DNA from: a virus
Virus record (IMG/VR): IMGVR_UViG_3300035188_000700
Coordinates: 1 to 37,919 of that record
Length of the DNA stretch: 37,919 nucleotides
Reading direction: 5' to 3' (one strand)
Position 1 is the first letter of the stretch; every line of letters begins with the position of its first letter. Below the pieces are notes generated by a model. That model was not told the DNA's origin. It worked only from the letters and a program-made list of their open reading frames with translations, and did no database searches. The translations under genes and the position numbers were made by a program. This document shows, piece by piece, positions 20,078-28,700 of the stretch.

Positions 20078-21330
20078 TAAACGACTCCTTGTCCCACAGT
20101 TTTAGATACACAGTCCATCGTAGTGGTAGAAAAACCACCTGTTCTGACTGTATGCATCATTGATGATATTAAATATTCTCCTGTACCATAAACAGGAGTA
20201 TTGTAATTATTTTTATTACCCCATTTGAAAGTAATAATCTGACCTACATGGAGATTAGCATTGAATGGCACCATAATTCTAAGGGCTATCTTATCTTTCT
20301 CTAATAGAGCCATTCTTGCCTGTCTCTTTAGTAAATATTTCTCGACACCAAAGTTACAACTGTTTTGTTCTTTTGATGTTCCATAATTAGTCAATGCGCC
20401 TTTGTAGTTATAACCACCGATACCGCAGCCTTTTGCTTGATTGCCTAGCAGCGAACCACTCTTGGATACAGGATTAAAGAATCCTCCTGAGTTCTGATCT
20501 TCACCACCCATATCTAGGCCGTTTAATAGATCAGAGAGATAATCAAAATCACATGGGAAAGAAAATGCAATCACAGCATTTGGATTACCATATGTGCCTG
20601 ACGCTGGATTATTAGGCTGTGTACCACCAGATTTACCAATACCACTATCTGAATATTCAAAAGTAGCAACTGATCCCTGGCTAGTTAGGTACTTTAGTGA
20701 CCTGAAGTGGTGGGTGCCTAGGTTTCTATATGTCATATAATGGAGAAAAGATGGGTCATTACCACCAGCCAGTGCTACGTTTGATTGCTGTGCCACCACC
20801 TGGAATGGGTGAATATTCTCCGCAATATAATCTCGGCTAGGATCACATTCTTCAACATCTGTTCTTCCACCCGCACCCGCACAGGACTGTAAGGCATAAC
20901 TAACTACATCTGACGGTCTGGTACATTTCCACGATTTGCTGACAAGAGTTTGTGCATCATTTAACAAGGTCTGATCACAAGCATGGACAATAAATTCTTC
21001 CGTTGCGCCGGTGTTGGTAGGCTGAAATTTTCTATTGTCTAATCTATAAGATATCTGGCTAACAGGTAATACACCTGCGTTATCACTTTCAAGCGTAAAT
21101 ACCATTGGCTTGTTTTTGAACTTATCGAAGTTTTTGCCAACAGGAAAATAAACGAATGACTGGAATGTTACAGATGTTTGTAGGCCTGGAGTCAATAGGC
21201 TTTCAGCCAATACTATTTCTTTAATACTGGTCTGTTCTAATTCAATACCACCTCCACCGATGTTGAATCCTTTGATATCAACAAGACTTCGGCCAGATAC
21301 ATTAGCTTCTCTATTATTATAATCAACCAT
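20077..21330 (-). CDS. 27: Baseplate hub protein, gp27-like
   Basis: A 417-residue protein with the layout of gp27/VgrG-N hub proteins: an N-terminal barrel (IKEIVLAESLLTPGLQTSVT), a middle region with DYIAENIHPFQVVAQQSNVA and NDPSFLHYMTYRNLGTHHF, and a C-terminal barrel (LRIMVPFNANLHVGQIITFK, GEYLISSMMHTVRTGGF). The middle blocks match hub proteins I know from marine T4-like phages. Nine or more cysteines are present, unusual for a hub protein. In T4 gene 27 lies between 51 and 28; here it lies between 53 and 5, so the gene has moved beside its partner. The stop and the next start overlap by one base. Function: trimeric adaptor joining the tail tube to the gp5 spike. Confidence 0.8.
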   Translation of the reverse strand: MVDYNNREANVSGRSLVDIKGFNIGGGGIELEQTSIKEIVLAESLLTPGLQTSVTFQSFVYFPVGKNFDKFKNKPMVFTLESDNAGVLPVSQISYRLDNRKFQPTNTGATEEFIVHACDQTLLNDAQTLVSKSWKCTRPSDVVSYALQSCAGAGGRTDVEECDPSRDYIAENIHPFQVVAQQSNVALAGGNDPSFLHYMTYRNLGTHHFRSLKYLTSQGSVATFEYSDSGIGKSGGTQPNNPASGTYGNPNAVIAFSFPCDFDYLSDLLNGLDMGGEDQNSGGFFNPVSKSGSLLGNQAKGCGIGGYNYKGALTNYGTSKEQNSCNFGVEKYLLKRQARMALLEKDKIALRIMVPFNANLHVGQIITFKWGNKNNYNTPVYGTGEYLISSMMHTVRTGGFSTTTMDCVSKTVGQGVV

Positions 21331-21331
21331 G

Positions 21332-22240
21332 TTATGTTACTGTTCTCAGATATGATTCTTTTGTGCCTACGATGTTTCTCAACTCAGTCATTACTCTTGG
21401 ATAATATTCCGCTTTGATTACCTTGATCGTTCTTTTATCTTCATTTACTTTTTCTTCCCAATCGTAATTGCTGATAGCTTCTCTTTTGGTGACCTGCGTG
21501 ACAGTCTTACCATCAATATTGAAAGTTTCAAACCCTTCTGATTCAGGAAGACTTAGATAATAATCAAAAGGAACGCTAGGCTGAACTATCTCATTGACTA
21601 CGCCTAGGAGGTTATAATAATAACCAACAAGAATATTGCCTACAGAAACCGAACCTCTTGTATTAGCTAGTGTAATTTGGTTATTAGAATTAGACCATGC
21701 AACCACCTCACCATAGAAGGTGTTGTTTGCCAATGACTCACCGACGAAAACCTGTTCTGTAATCAGATAGTCACCTTGGTTAGGTAATGTTAGATTTAAA
21801 ACGCCATTGGTGAGAGCATCATAATTTATCTCAAACCTGGTTTCGGTTACAACGCCTGAATCGGAGTCTGTTCTGATAATAACCTTATCATAGTGGTGTA
21901 TGGTGGTTTTAGCGTTTGCGATTGAACCATACTTGTTCTCGATATACTTACCGAATGCATCATAGTTCAATGGCCAGTCAAACTGAGGATCAATAATATA
22001 ATTTGCCATCAAAATCATCCATGCAGCACCAGCGTCACCATAAATCTTATCTGCTAGGATTTCTGGTGTGTCACCATCTTGCACCTCATAGACATAATAG
22101 GAAGAGATGTTACTTAATACTTCTCTAACGACACCAATACGAAAGAAAATATCCGTAACTCTCTCATAGCGAGAGTATAGCTGGTTATTGATATCATAGT
22201 CTAGTTGAGGAAATTTGTTAAAAAATTCTGTGTATGGCAT
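21332..22240 (-). CDS. 53: Baseplate wedge protein gp53
   Basis: A 302-residue homologue of T4 gp53, which clamps neighbouring wedges in the inner baseplate. The N-terminus (MPYTEFFNKFPQLDYD, later VTDIFFRIGVVREVLSN) is the standard gp53 start. Residues 49-88 form a LysM-like segment (YVYEVQDGDTPEILADKIYG, then AAWMILMANYI), a known feature of this family that serves protein contacts rather than peptidoglycan cutting. It is about 100 residues longer than T4 gp53 (196), the extra part being a beta-rich C-terminal region. It sits 3 nt downstream of the unknown 169-aa gene and 1 nt upstream of the gp27-like gene. Confidence 0.9.
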   Translation of the reverse strand: MPYTEFFNKFPQLDYDINNQLYSRYERVTDIFFRIGVVREVLSNISSYYVYEVQDGDTPEILADKIYGDAGAAWMILMANYIIDPQFDWPLNYDAFGKYIENKYGSIANAKTTIHHYDKVIIRTDSDSGVVTETRFEINYDALTNGVLNLTLPNQGDYLITEQVFVGESLANNTFYGEVVAWSNSNNQITLANTRGSVSVGNILVGYYYNLLGVVNEIVQPSVPFDYYLSLPESEGFETFNIDGKTVTQVTKREAISNYDWEEKVNEDKRTIKVIKAEYYPRVMTELRNIVGTKESYLRTVT

Positions 22241-22243
22241 TTT

Positions 22244-22753
22244 CTACCTTTTAAATACCCAGTCTTCGACTGGTAATTGGATTGCTTTATCATACTCACT
22301 TGGATATATTTCAATGAACTTTGATCTAACTTGGCTCCACAAATATCTATGAACACAAGGACCCATTAGCGTTTCAATCTTACTCATAGATTTCAATAGC
22401 TGATATGATATCAACAATTTTGTAGATTCATCCATTTTATTATTGTTTCTAAATTCCAATAGTTTCTCAATTAATGCGGCTCTTTGACCAAGTGAAAGAT
22501 AATGTAGGTTCAACCCAAGAAAACCATTGCTATATCTTTCAATAGGAAAAGCCATTGGAAGTTTATCATACTGGGTGAGTTTTTGCTTCCCGATTGGATC
22601 ATACTTAAAGAAATACATCTTACCTATTAGCGTAATATTGACGCCTCTCTGATCATTACCTAAAATGATTTTTCTGGCCACGCTCGTAGGCACAGTATGA
22701 GCCTTTTCGAGCAGCCATTTCTGTAGGTCTACGGATGTATACTTTTCTGCCAT
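22244..22753 (-). CDS. Conserved virion-associated protein of unknown role (gp4-gp53 interval)
   Basis: A 169-residue basic protein. The central block (GKMYFFKYDPIGKQKLTQYD, then LPMAFPIERYSNGFLGLNL, HYLSLGQRAAL) has the pattern Tyr-Asp-Pro...Leu-x-x-Tyr-Asp...Pro-x-x-Phe-Pro-Ile...Gly-Phe-Leu-Gly-Leu-Asn-Leu-His-Tyr-Leu. I have seen this in proteins of many unrelated tailed phages, without an agreed function. It lies between head-completion gp4 and wedge gp53, 13 nt after gp4, so a head- or tail-completion role is reasonable but unproven. No Shine-Dalgarno sequence is clear before the ATG; translation may depend on coupling to gp4. Confidence 0.7.
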   Translation of the reverse strand: MAEKYTSVDLQKWLLEKAHTVPTSVARKIILGNDQRGVNITLIGKMYFFKYDPIGKQKLTQYDKLPMAFPIERYSNGFLGLNLHYLSLGQRAALIEKLLEFRNNNKMDESTKLLISYQLLKSMSKIETLMGPCVHRYLWSQVRSKFIEIYPSEYDKAIQLPVEDWVFKR

Positions 22754-22766
22754 ATATCTATTTATA

Positions 22767-23216
22767 CTACTTTTTTGCGAATAGTTCTGCTTCGGTAATT
22801 AACCTAAACTCCCATCCCTTATGATGGCAATATTCTTTGGCCGCTTTCCACTTTGCTTGATTGACACCCCAAGTCATAACTTCTGTTAGATATCTCTTAG
22901 TGTTTTTCTTTGGTTTCTTTGGCTCTTGCGTCTGTGCCTTAGGTTTCACCTCAAGTAACATATACTTTATCTGATTGTCTGTCCCAATGGCTTCAACGAA
23001 AAAGTCAACGAAATACCTATGAACTTTATTATCTATAGGTGACACATAGGGTATTATCACCTCCTCAGATGACCAAGACAAAACATTTGTATTGGTATCT
23101 AACCATTGCATGACCCTCTTTTCCCATCCTGATCTATAGACGATATTCGTTGGGTCACCTCTATACTTCTTTGGATTGGTAGGTTTGAAAAATCCTTGCT
23201 TTAAATTTCCTGTCAT
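22767..23216 (-). CDS. 4: Head completion protein gp4 (PD-(D/E)XK nuclease fold)
   Basis: A 149-residue homologue of T4 gp4 (also called gp50), needed to finish filled heads before tails join. The sequence shows a TnsA/endonuclease-like core: Glu32 in SGWEKRVMQWLD, Asp71 in HRYFVDFFVEA and Glu89-x-Lys91 in YMLLEVKPK. This matches the catalytic layout of the PD-(D/E)XK fold. Length is essentially that of T4 gp4 (150). It is the first gene of the leftward late operon, and AGAGG lies just before its ATG. It is divergent from gp48 across a 44-bp gap. The nuclease activity is inferred from the residues; T4 gp4 has been discussed as a nuclease-like protein. Confidence 0.88.
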   Translation of the reverse strand: MTGNLKQGFFKPTNPKKYRGDPTNIVYRSGWEKRVMQWLDTNTNVLSWSSEEVIIPYVSPIDNKVHRYFVDFFVEAIGTDNQIKYMLLEVKPKAQTQEPKKPKKNTKRYLTEVMTWGVNQAKWKAAKEYCHHKGWEFRLITEAELFAKK

Positions 23217-23228
23217 TACATACCTCTA

Positions 23229-23236
23229 CTAAATAG
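23229..23236 (+). promoter_or_regulatory. Putative late promoter CTAAATAG before gp48
   Basis: In the 44-bp divergent gap between gp4 and gp48 the plus strand reads CTAAATAG, ending about 25 nt before the gp48 ATG and followed by a strong AGGAGG ribosome site. The spacing equals that of the CTAAATA motifs before gp8 and gp25 on the other strand. The motif is a near-palindrome, but the minus strand here reads CTATTTAG and is not a match. Confidence 0.5.
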
Positions 23237-23260
23237 TATGTAGTCTATTAGGAGGAATAA

Positions 23261-24100
23261 ATGAGCATATTGGATAACTTGGGTGAAACGATTAGTTCCG
23301 GTTGGGACTCTCTCAGAAGCCTGGCTTCAGCCGCAACTACACAGACCATCAATGCATTACCGGCTGGGCAAAACTCACAATACCAGTTCTCATACGATGT
23401 TTTTCCTGAGGATCTAGGGTCATCTCAATATGGCCATTTCATGACGATCACTGCTCTAGTAGGTGATTCAATTATCACAACGCCTACAGGTGCAATATCA
23501 CCTGCTCCACCTAATAGGTCAGTTTATACAGTAGGTATCTTCATACCATCAGGTGAATCAGGTTCAGGTATTATCTATGAACAGAAGCATGAGTATGCCG
23601 ATATTAAGTTGGCCAATCTCATGGGTTCTGCTATTGCTGCATTTGCCGGAGGTTCTGCTGGTGGATCAGATCCATCTTTGGTGACAAGTTACTTTGGTCA
23701 CCCTATTAATCCAGGTGTGGAAGTTCTTTATAGAAATACCAACCTACGTGAGTTTCAGTTTGCTTTTCTATTCGCACCTTCTTCAGAAAGAGAGTCGACC
23801 TCTATGAAGAATATTATCTTGCAGCTAAGAAGATTTGCTGCACCAGCATTGAATAATGCTACAGGTGGAATATTCTTCAATACACCTGCCGAATTTGAGA
23901 TTAAGTTCTATAATAAAGGGACAGAAAACGTCCATATTCCTAAGATCAGAAGATGCGTATTGACCGATATTATGGTTGACTTCACGCCACAGGGTGAATG
24001 GTCAACTTTCAGAAATGGCCATCCAGTTGCTTGTAGAGTGGCTCTTGCATTTAAAGAGATGGAAATCATTCACAGACAGTTCATCGAACAAGGTTACTAA
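23261..24100 (+). CDS. 48: Baseplate tail-tube cap protein gp48
   Basis: A 279-residue homologue of T4 gp48, which sits on the hub and, with gp54, starts tail-tube growth. Recognisable parts are the N-terminus MSILDNLGETISSGW, the block YQFSYDVFPEDLGSSQYGH, HEYADIKLANL and the C-terminal segment NVHIPKIRRCVLTDIMVDFT, followed by HPVACRVALAFKEMEI. The last resembles tube-fold proteins of the contractile tail family. The AGGAGG ribosome site is the strongest in the window and the gene opens the rightward late operon. gp54 follows after 3 nt. Confidence 0.9.
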   Translation: MSILDNLGETISSGWDSLRSLASAATTQTINALPAGQNSQYQFSYDVFPEDLGSSQYGHFMTITALVGDSIITTPTGAISPAPPNRSVYTVGIFIPSGESGSGIIYEQKHEYADIKLANLMGSAIAAFAGGSAGGSDPSLVTSYFGHPINPGVEVLYRNTNLREFQFAFLFAPSSERESTSMKNIILQLRRFAAPALNNATGGIFFNTPAEFEIKFYNKGTENVHIPKIRRCVLTDIMVDFTPQGEWSTFRNGHPVACRVALAFKEMEIIHRQFIEQGY

Positions 24101-24103
24101 TAA

Positions 24104-24760
24104 ATGGCTTCTTTTAATCCACAAAACCCGCCTACAAATCTAACTATGATCGATGTGAACTCCATGCTCAATACGCTTGGAGGTCCCGCAAAGCAATGTC
24201 GCTTTGCTGTCAGAATAGTCCCAGTAGGCACAAGCAATATTCTAACTAGTATGGGCTACGGCGCTTTCATGCGTGATCTAACTTATTTGTGTGAGGCTAC
24301 TGAATTGCCTGGCCGTGGTTTTGATATTGCAGAAGCAAGATATTATGGTCCAGGTTTCAATCGACCACGCAATACTAAGTATTCGGAAGGTGCAGACTTT
24401 ACATTTATTTGCCGTCAAGAATCATTTGAAAGGCAGATGTTTGATGATTGGATGGAAATTATTAATCCAACAAACATATTCGATTTCAATTATGCAAGAG
24501 ATTATATGTGTCAGATTGATGTTTTTCAGTTAGCCGAATATGCAGCACCAACTACAAGTAGCCGACCAACAGAACCTAAGGCAATGTATGCATGGACATT
24601 ACACGATGCTTGGCCAATGTTGGTGAATCCTCAGCCTGTAACCTGGGCTGACACTGATATTCTAAGATTATCAGTAACCTTTTCTTATAGATATTGGTCA
24701 CGAAAAGGTAGAGATACAGACGCAGCAGGTGGAGAAGTAGTAATCACACCTAACCCTTAA
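24104..24760 (+). CDS. 54: Baseplate tail-tube initiator gp54
   Basis: A 218-residue protein with the tail-tube fold. It carries CRFAVRIVPVG, LTYLCEATELPGRGFDIAEA, then FTFICRQESFERQMFDDWME and a C-terminal LRLSVTFSYRYW. The ELPGRG motif and the final beta strands are typical of tube proteins and of gp54. In T4, gp54 forms the last ring of the baseplate on which gp19 polymerises. The length is shorter than T4 gp54 (320). The ATG follows the gp48 stop codon after a second TAA. gp26 follows after 15 nt with GGAG as ribosome site. Confidence 0.88.
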   Translation: MASFNPQNPPTNLTMIDVNSMLNTLGGPAKQCRFAVRIVPVGTSNILTSMGYGAFMRDLTYLCEATELPGRGFDIAEARYYGPGFNRPRNTKYSEGADFTFICRQESFERQMFDDWMEIINPTNIFDFNYARDYMCQIDVFQLAEYAAPTTSSRPTEPKAMYAWTLHDAWPMLVNPQPVTWADTDILRLSVTFSYRYWSRKGRDTDAAGGEVVITPNP

Positions 24761-24775
24761 CATGGAGAATAGATT

Positions 24776-25501
24776 ATGGGATTGCCAAAGATTGATGTGC
24801 CCGTATATGATATGACGGTACCATCAACAGGAAAGGTCATCAAGGTCAGACCTTTCACTGTTAAAGAAGAAAAGATATTATTCATGGCCTTGGAATCCAA
24901 AGATATGGATTCAATCATCACCACAGTTAAACAGATTATTAATAATTGTGTGGTTGAAGGTAGTTTCGATGTAGATAAATTACCTTTCTTTGATATTGAT
25001 TATACTTTCATATTCCTGAGAGCGAAATCGGTCGGACCAGCGGTAGAAGTTAATCTGACCTGTAACAATGTTTTAGAGAGTGGTGATAAGTGTGGTAACG
25101 TTTTTGAGACTGGCATGGATATCTCTAACTGTGAGATCATGAAAGATGAGGAGGTCAATCCTGAGATTGATCTGGGTAATCAAAGTGGTGTTAGAATGAA
25201 ATATCCTAATTATGCCGTTATTAAAAGAATAGAGAATAGTGATGCAATCGATAAAAAGACCACAATGATTGTTAACTCTATAGACTATATCTGGGATAAA
25301 AAGGGTCAGTATTCATCAAAAGATTATTCTAAGGACGAATTAAAAGATTTTGTGGAGGGTCTGACCGAACAAAACTACAAGAAACTGGAAAAATTTGTTG
25401 AACACCTTCCAGTATTTGTCGTGAGAATGGAAGCAAAATGCCCTAAATGTGGATTTCATCATCATGTGAGGTATTCAGATTTCTATGATTTTTTTTTCTA
25501 A
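24776..25501 (+). CDS. 26: Baseplate hub assembly protein gp26-like
   Basis: A 241-residue protein of the T4 gp26 family. The N-terminus (LPKIDVPVYDMTVPSTGK, VRPFTVKEEKILFMALES) is diagnostic of this family. Four cysteines form a probable zinc ribbon: Cys96 and Cys106, then Cys222-Pro-Lys-Cys225, followed by three histidines (228-230). The protein ends YDFFF on a run of nine T, and its TAA overlaps the ATG of the next ORF. T4 gp26 helps hub assembly and is not clearly in the finished virion, so this may be a chaperone. Gene order gp48-gp54-gp26-gp51 differs from T4 (26-51-27-28-29-48-54) only by rearrangement of the same set. Confidence 0.87.
   Translation: MGLPKIDVPVYDMTVPSTGKVIKVRPFTVKEEKILFMALESKDMDSIITTVKQIINNCVVEGSFDVDKLPFFDIDYTFIFLRAKSVGPAVEVNLTCNNVLESGDKCGNVFETGMDISNCEIMKDEEVNPEIDLGNQSGVRMKYPNYAVIKRIENSDAIDKKTTMIVNSIDYIWDKKGQYSSKDYSKDELKDFVEGLTEQNYKKLEKFVEHLPVFVVRMEAKCPKCGFHHHVRYSDFYDFFF
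25489..25497 (+). other. Candidate -1 frameshift (slippery) site at gp26/gp51 junction
   Basis: Nine T occur immediately before the gp26 stop codon. In the gp26 frame the phase is T TTT TTT, the classic slippery heptamer form. A -1 slip continues as F-L-M-M-G into the downstream ORF without a stop and would make a gp26-gp51 fusion of about 316 residues. No experimental support is available here, and RNA-polymerase slippage on the same run is an alternative. Confidence 0.4.
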
Positions 25502-25728
25502 TGATGGGCCATGATAAGCTGGCCAATTATTATAAGACAAACTTTGGTATGATCGAGCACCACCACTGGCGCCTTGACGAACTCGAAAACATGTTGCCTT
25601 GGGAGAGATATGCATATATCGATATGCTTCAAGAATATCTCCGTGAAGAAGAAAAGAAAGCTAAACAAAGAGAACAAGAACAAAAGGCCAAATGGCAACA
25701 AATGCAACGAGCAGCCATGAGAAGGTAA
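25501..25728 (+). CDS. gp51-like baseplate hub assembly catalyst / tail chaperone
   Basis: A 75-residue helical protein. MIEHHHWRLDELENMLPWER then YAYIDMLQEYLREEEKKAKQ matches my memory of short ORFs annotated gp51 or hub-assembly proteins after gp26 in T4-like marine phages. The same Leu-x-x-Met-x-Pro-Trp-Glu-Arg pattern resembles the T part of lambda-type tail assembly chaperones. The C-terminal half is a highly charged coiled coil. Its ATG overlaps the gp26 TAA, and its TAA is followed directly by the ATG of the next gene. T4 gp51 is much longer (249), so the name is by position and family memory. Confidence 0.65.
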   Translation: MMGHDKLANYYKTNFGMIEHHHWRLDELENMLPWERYAYIDMLQEYLREEEKKAKQREQEQKAKWQQMQRAAMRR

Positions 25729-28700
25729 ATGATCAAGATAGACAAATTCAGTTATAAGAGTCTAAGAAAATTAACAGTTGGTGAAAGACTAAATGCGGTC
25801 AAGAATCCTCAGATAGGCAATTCTTTGATGTCTGCACTGACACCTACACAAATTGCCGAATTATTTCCACGTTATTACTTGATGAGGGAGCCAGATATTT
25901 CTGGATTCCTTAAAGCTGTGCCTTCTAGCGTTCAAGCTGCAAAGCAGAGATATTATGATGAACAAATTCAGAACACGGTCTCTGGTGCTAGAGAAGGTGC
26001 ACCACTGGCACCAGGTGCACCAGGTGTTAAAAAGACCTGGTGGGATAAGGTAAAAGAAACTGTCAGCGGTGGTACTGCTAGAGTTATGAAGCCAGGTGAA
26101 AAACCGCAATACAAACTCACCGATGAACAGAGGGCCACATATGATCTATTAAAGTCTGGTCAGAATATCGATGCTAACGACCCTCGTACCAAGTTCATGG
26201 CTACACTAACACCGGAGCAAATGAAGACGGTTGGTCTTGAAAAGATCAAGACCGAAGATGGAAAAGAAATGTTCCACTTCAACCCAGAGTCATTTAAGGC
26301 ATCAAGAGAGGAAGCCATTAAGAGTCTACAGACTGGTGTTACTCCGGGAACAGAAGGTCTTAAAGGATCTGCTGTTATGCAGAAAAATGTTTATGATGCT
26401 TACAGAACCGCTGGTTTTTCTCATAATCAATCATTAGCACTAACTGCCGAAGTTGGTAGAGAAAATTCGTATAGATCAAATATTATATTTGGTACTCACA
26501 CTGATCCTGCTAACAGTGCAACCAACTTGGGCATGATTAGTATGCAAGGTCCTAGACATACCGGCCTGTATAATTTTCTGAAGTCTAAAAATCTTATCGG
26601 TTCGGATGGTCAAATTGTTCATAGCCAAGAATCGTTAGTGGCCATGGCACAATACCAGAAACAAGAAATGATGACTGGTACGCATGGCGGAAGTGCAAGA
26701 CAGCAACAAAATGTAAGAGATTTTTTAAATGACCCTAATATTGATCCTGAGCAAGCATCAAGAGTATTAGGAAAAGATTATATTAGATGGAGATATGATG
26801 ACCCTAGATATGCTGCACATCATCAATATAGAAAGAACTATCTATCACAGATAGAAGATATTACAAATAAAATGAAAATCGGTGATACAGATGGCTTGAG
26901 ACGAGAGTATCCTGAAGAATTAATTCAGGCCGCAACCAGAAAATTGGAAACGGAAAAGTCTGCTAGAGGTGAACATAATCTAGCAGAGTATACCGGAGCC
27001 CAGATGGGAGCACCGGGTGCTCCAGGTCTATCAGTAACCGCACAGAACGAAGGCACCAAGAAACTAAATGAGATTACCTCATATCATTCGGCAGGTAAAG
27101 GCTATTGCGGTATCGGTACTAGACTAGCGGCCAGAGACCTGTTTGGTGACAAGTATTTCGCTAGTGGTCTATCAACAGGCGGTTCAGCACAGGCATCATC
27201 ACTCTCCAGAGATAACAACTATTTCCAAGGTTCTGGATACTATAATGCTAAACAAGACATTGAAAAAGATCGAGCAACCGATCCTAAGTATCTAAACTCT
27301 TTACCAATTGGAACAGTTATCTCAGCACAAGGTGGTAATGTTCACGGTGATGGCCACGTCCAGATTAAACTAGGACCAAACAAGTGGGTCAGTTACTTTG
27401 ATCAATCTGGTGTATTGGCACAGAGAGCCGATGGTAGGCAATATCATGGTTATTCTGTTCATATACCAAATGAAAAGGGCCTTGCTAGAATTAGTGAACG
27501 TGGTTTTGCCACAACCGTTGCAGCACCAGAAGGTCAGACAGCACCTGCTCCTACTATAGAAGAAGCGTATGATGTTAATCAAGCGCATCCAGCTGCCGAC
27601 AAACACCTAGACCAGCACACATCTGAAGTAGATGCACAAGGCAGACCAAGAGCCATAGGTCAGGCACCTTTGATGCCTGGTGAAGAAGCAGCACATACCA
27701 ATGTGGAGATAAGACGCAGAGAAGACCCATCTCAACAGCCGCAATATGAACCTGCACCTGTAACACCAGGTCGAGTAGAGCAAGCTCCTTCTATAAAAGG
27801 ATTAGAAGAACAATCTGCACCAATTCCCGTTGCACCAACACCTGGTGATCCAACGGCTGTATCTCCTAAGGTTGTCCCAAAGGGATCACAATCACCTGCG
27901 GCCGCCGTTGGTCCTAAAGAAACAGTATTCACTCTGAATAAAGATGCATACATTAGTGAAGTGGCCAGAAAGCATCCTGTAATCGATGGTCCATTCGCAG
28001 GCATGGGCCCTGTACCTGACCGTGCGGGCGTATGGAAGCAGACTGTTGATGGCTTCAAGGAGGCAGAGGCCAAGGGTATTCTGAAGTATGATCAGAAAAC
28101 AGGTAGAATAACTATCAAAGATATGAACCATCCTGAGGTACAAAAGATCCTTAAAGATATGAAGGATAATAATCTTGATAGAAACGTTTTCTTAAAACAG
28201 TATGAAGAACCTAAGCCAAAAGTTGAAACACCTAAACCAGAAGTTAAGCCAATTGCGCCTGCTCCAAAGGGCCTAGAGAAGTTTATGGAAAAACCAGAAC
28301 CTACTCCACCGGCTCCTGCACAGGCACCAGCACCAGCACCAGCACCGCAAGCTAATGTAGAACCCCCTACTATTAAGAAATTTGTTAAAGGCGAGGGCTA
28401 TGCTGCTATCAAAGATGTGCCTAATCCAAATTATAAACCACCAACTGTGACACAAACAGGTGCTCCTTCAGCAACGGTGAATCCACCATCACAGACAGGT
28501 GCTCCTGCGGCTAAACCTGAAGAGAAGAAAGATACGACACCATCACCAGCACCAGCGCAAACATCGGCTCCAGCACCTCAGGCACAACCGGTTCAGAAGG
28601 CTGAGCCACCTAAAGCTGAACCAAAGACTGATACACCCAAGGTAGAAGTGAAAGCAACAGGTGGTGAAGCTCCTGCGGATAGCCACATTCAAGCATATCC

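Noticed and set aside
21940-22100. LysM-like segment in gp53 as a peptidoglycan enzyme or binder
   Set aside because: It is a standard part of gp53 proteins used for wedge contacts; no catalytic residues.
22759-22766. Minus-strand TATAAATA, an exact T4 late promoter sequence
   Set aside because: It ends only 5 nt before the ATG of the 169-aa gene, so a start from it would leave no leader, unlike the 23-26 nt spacing elsewhere. It may be chance in an AT-rich gap.
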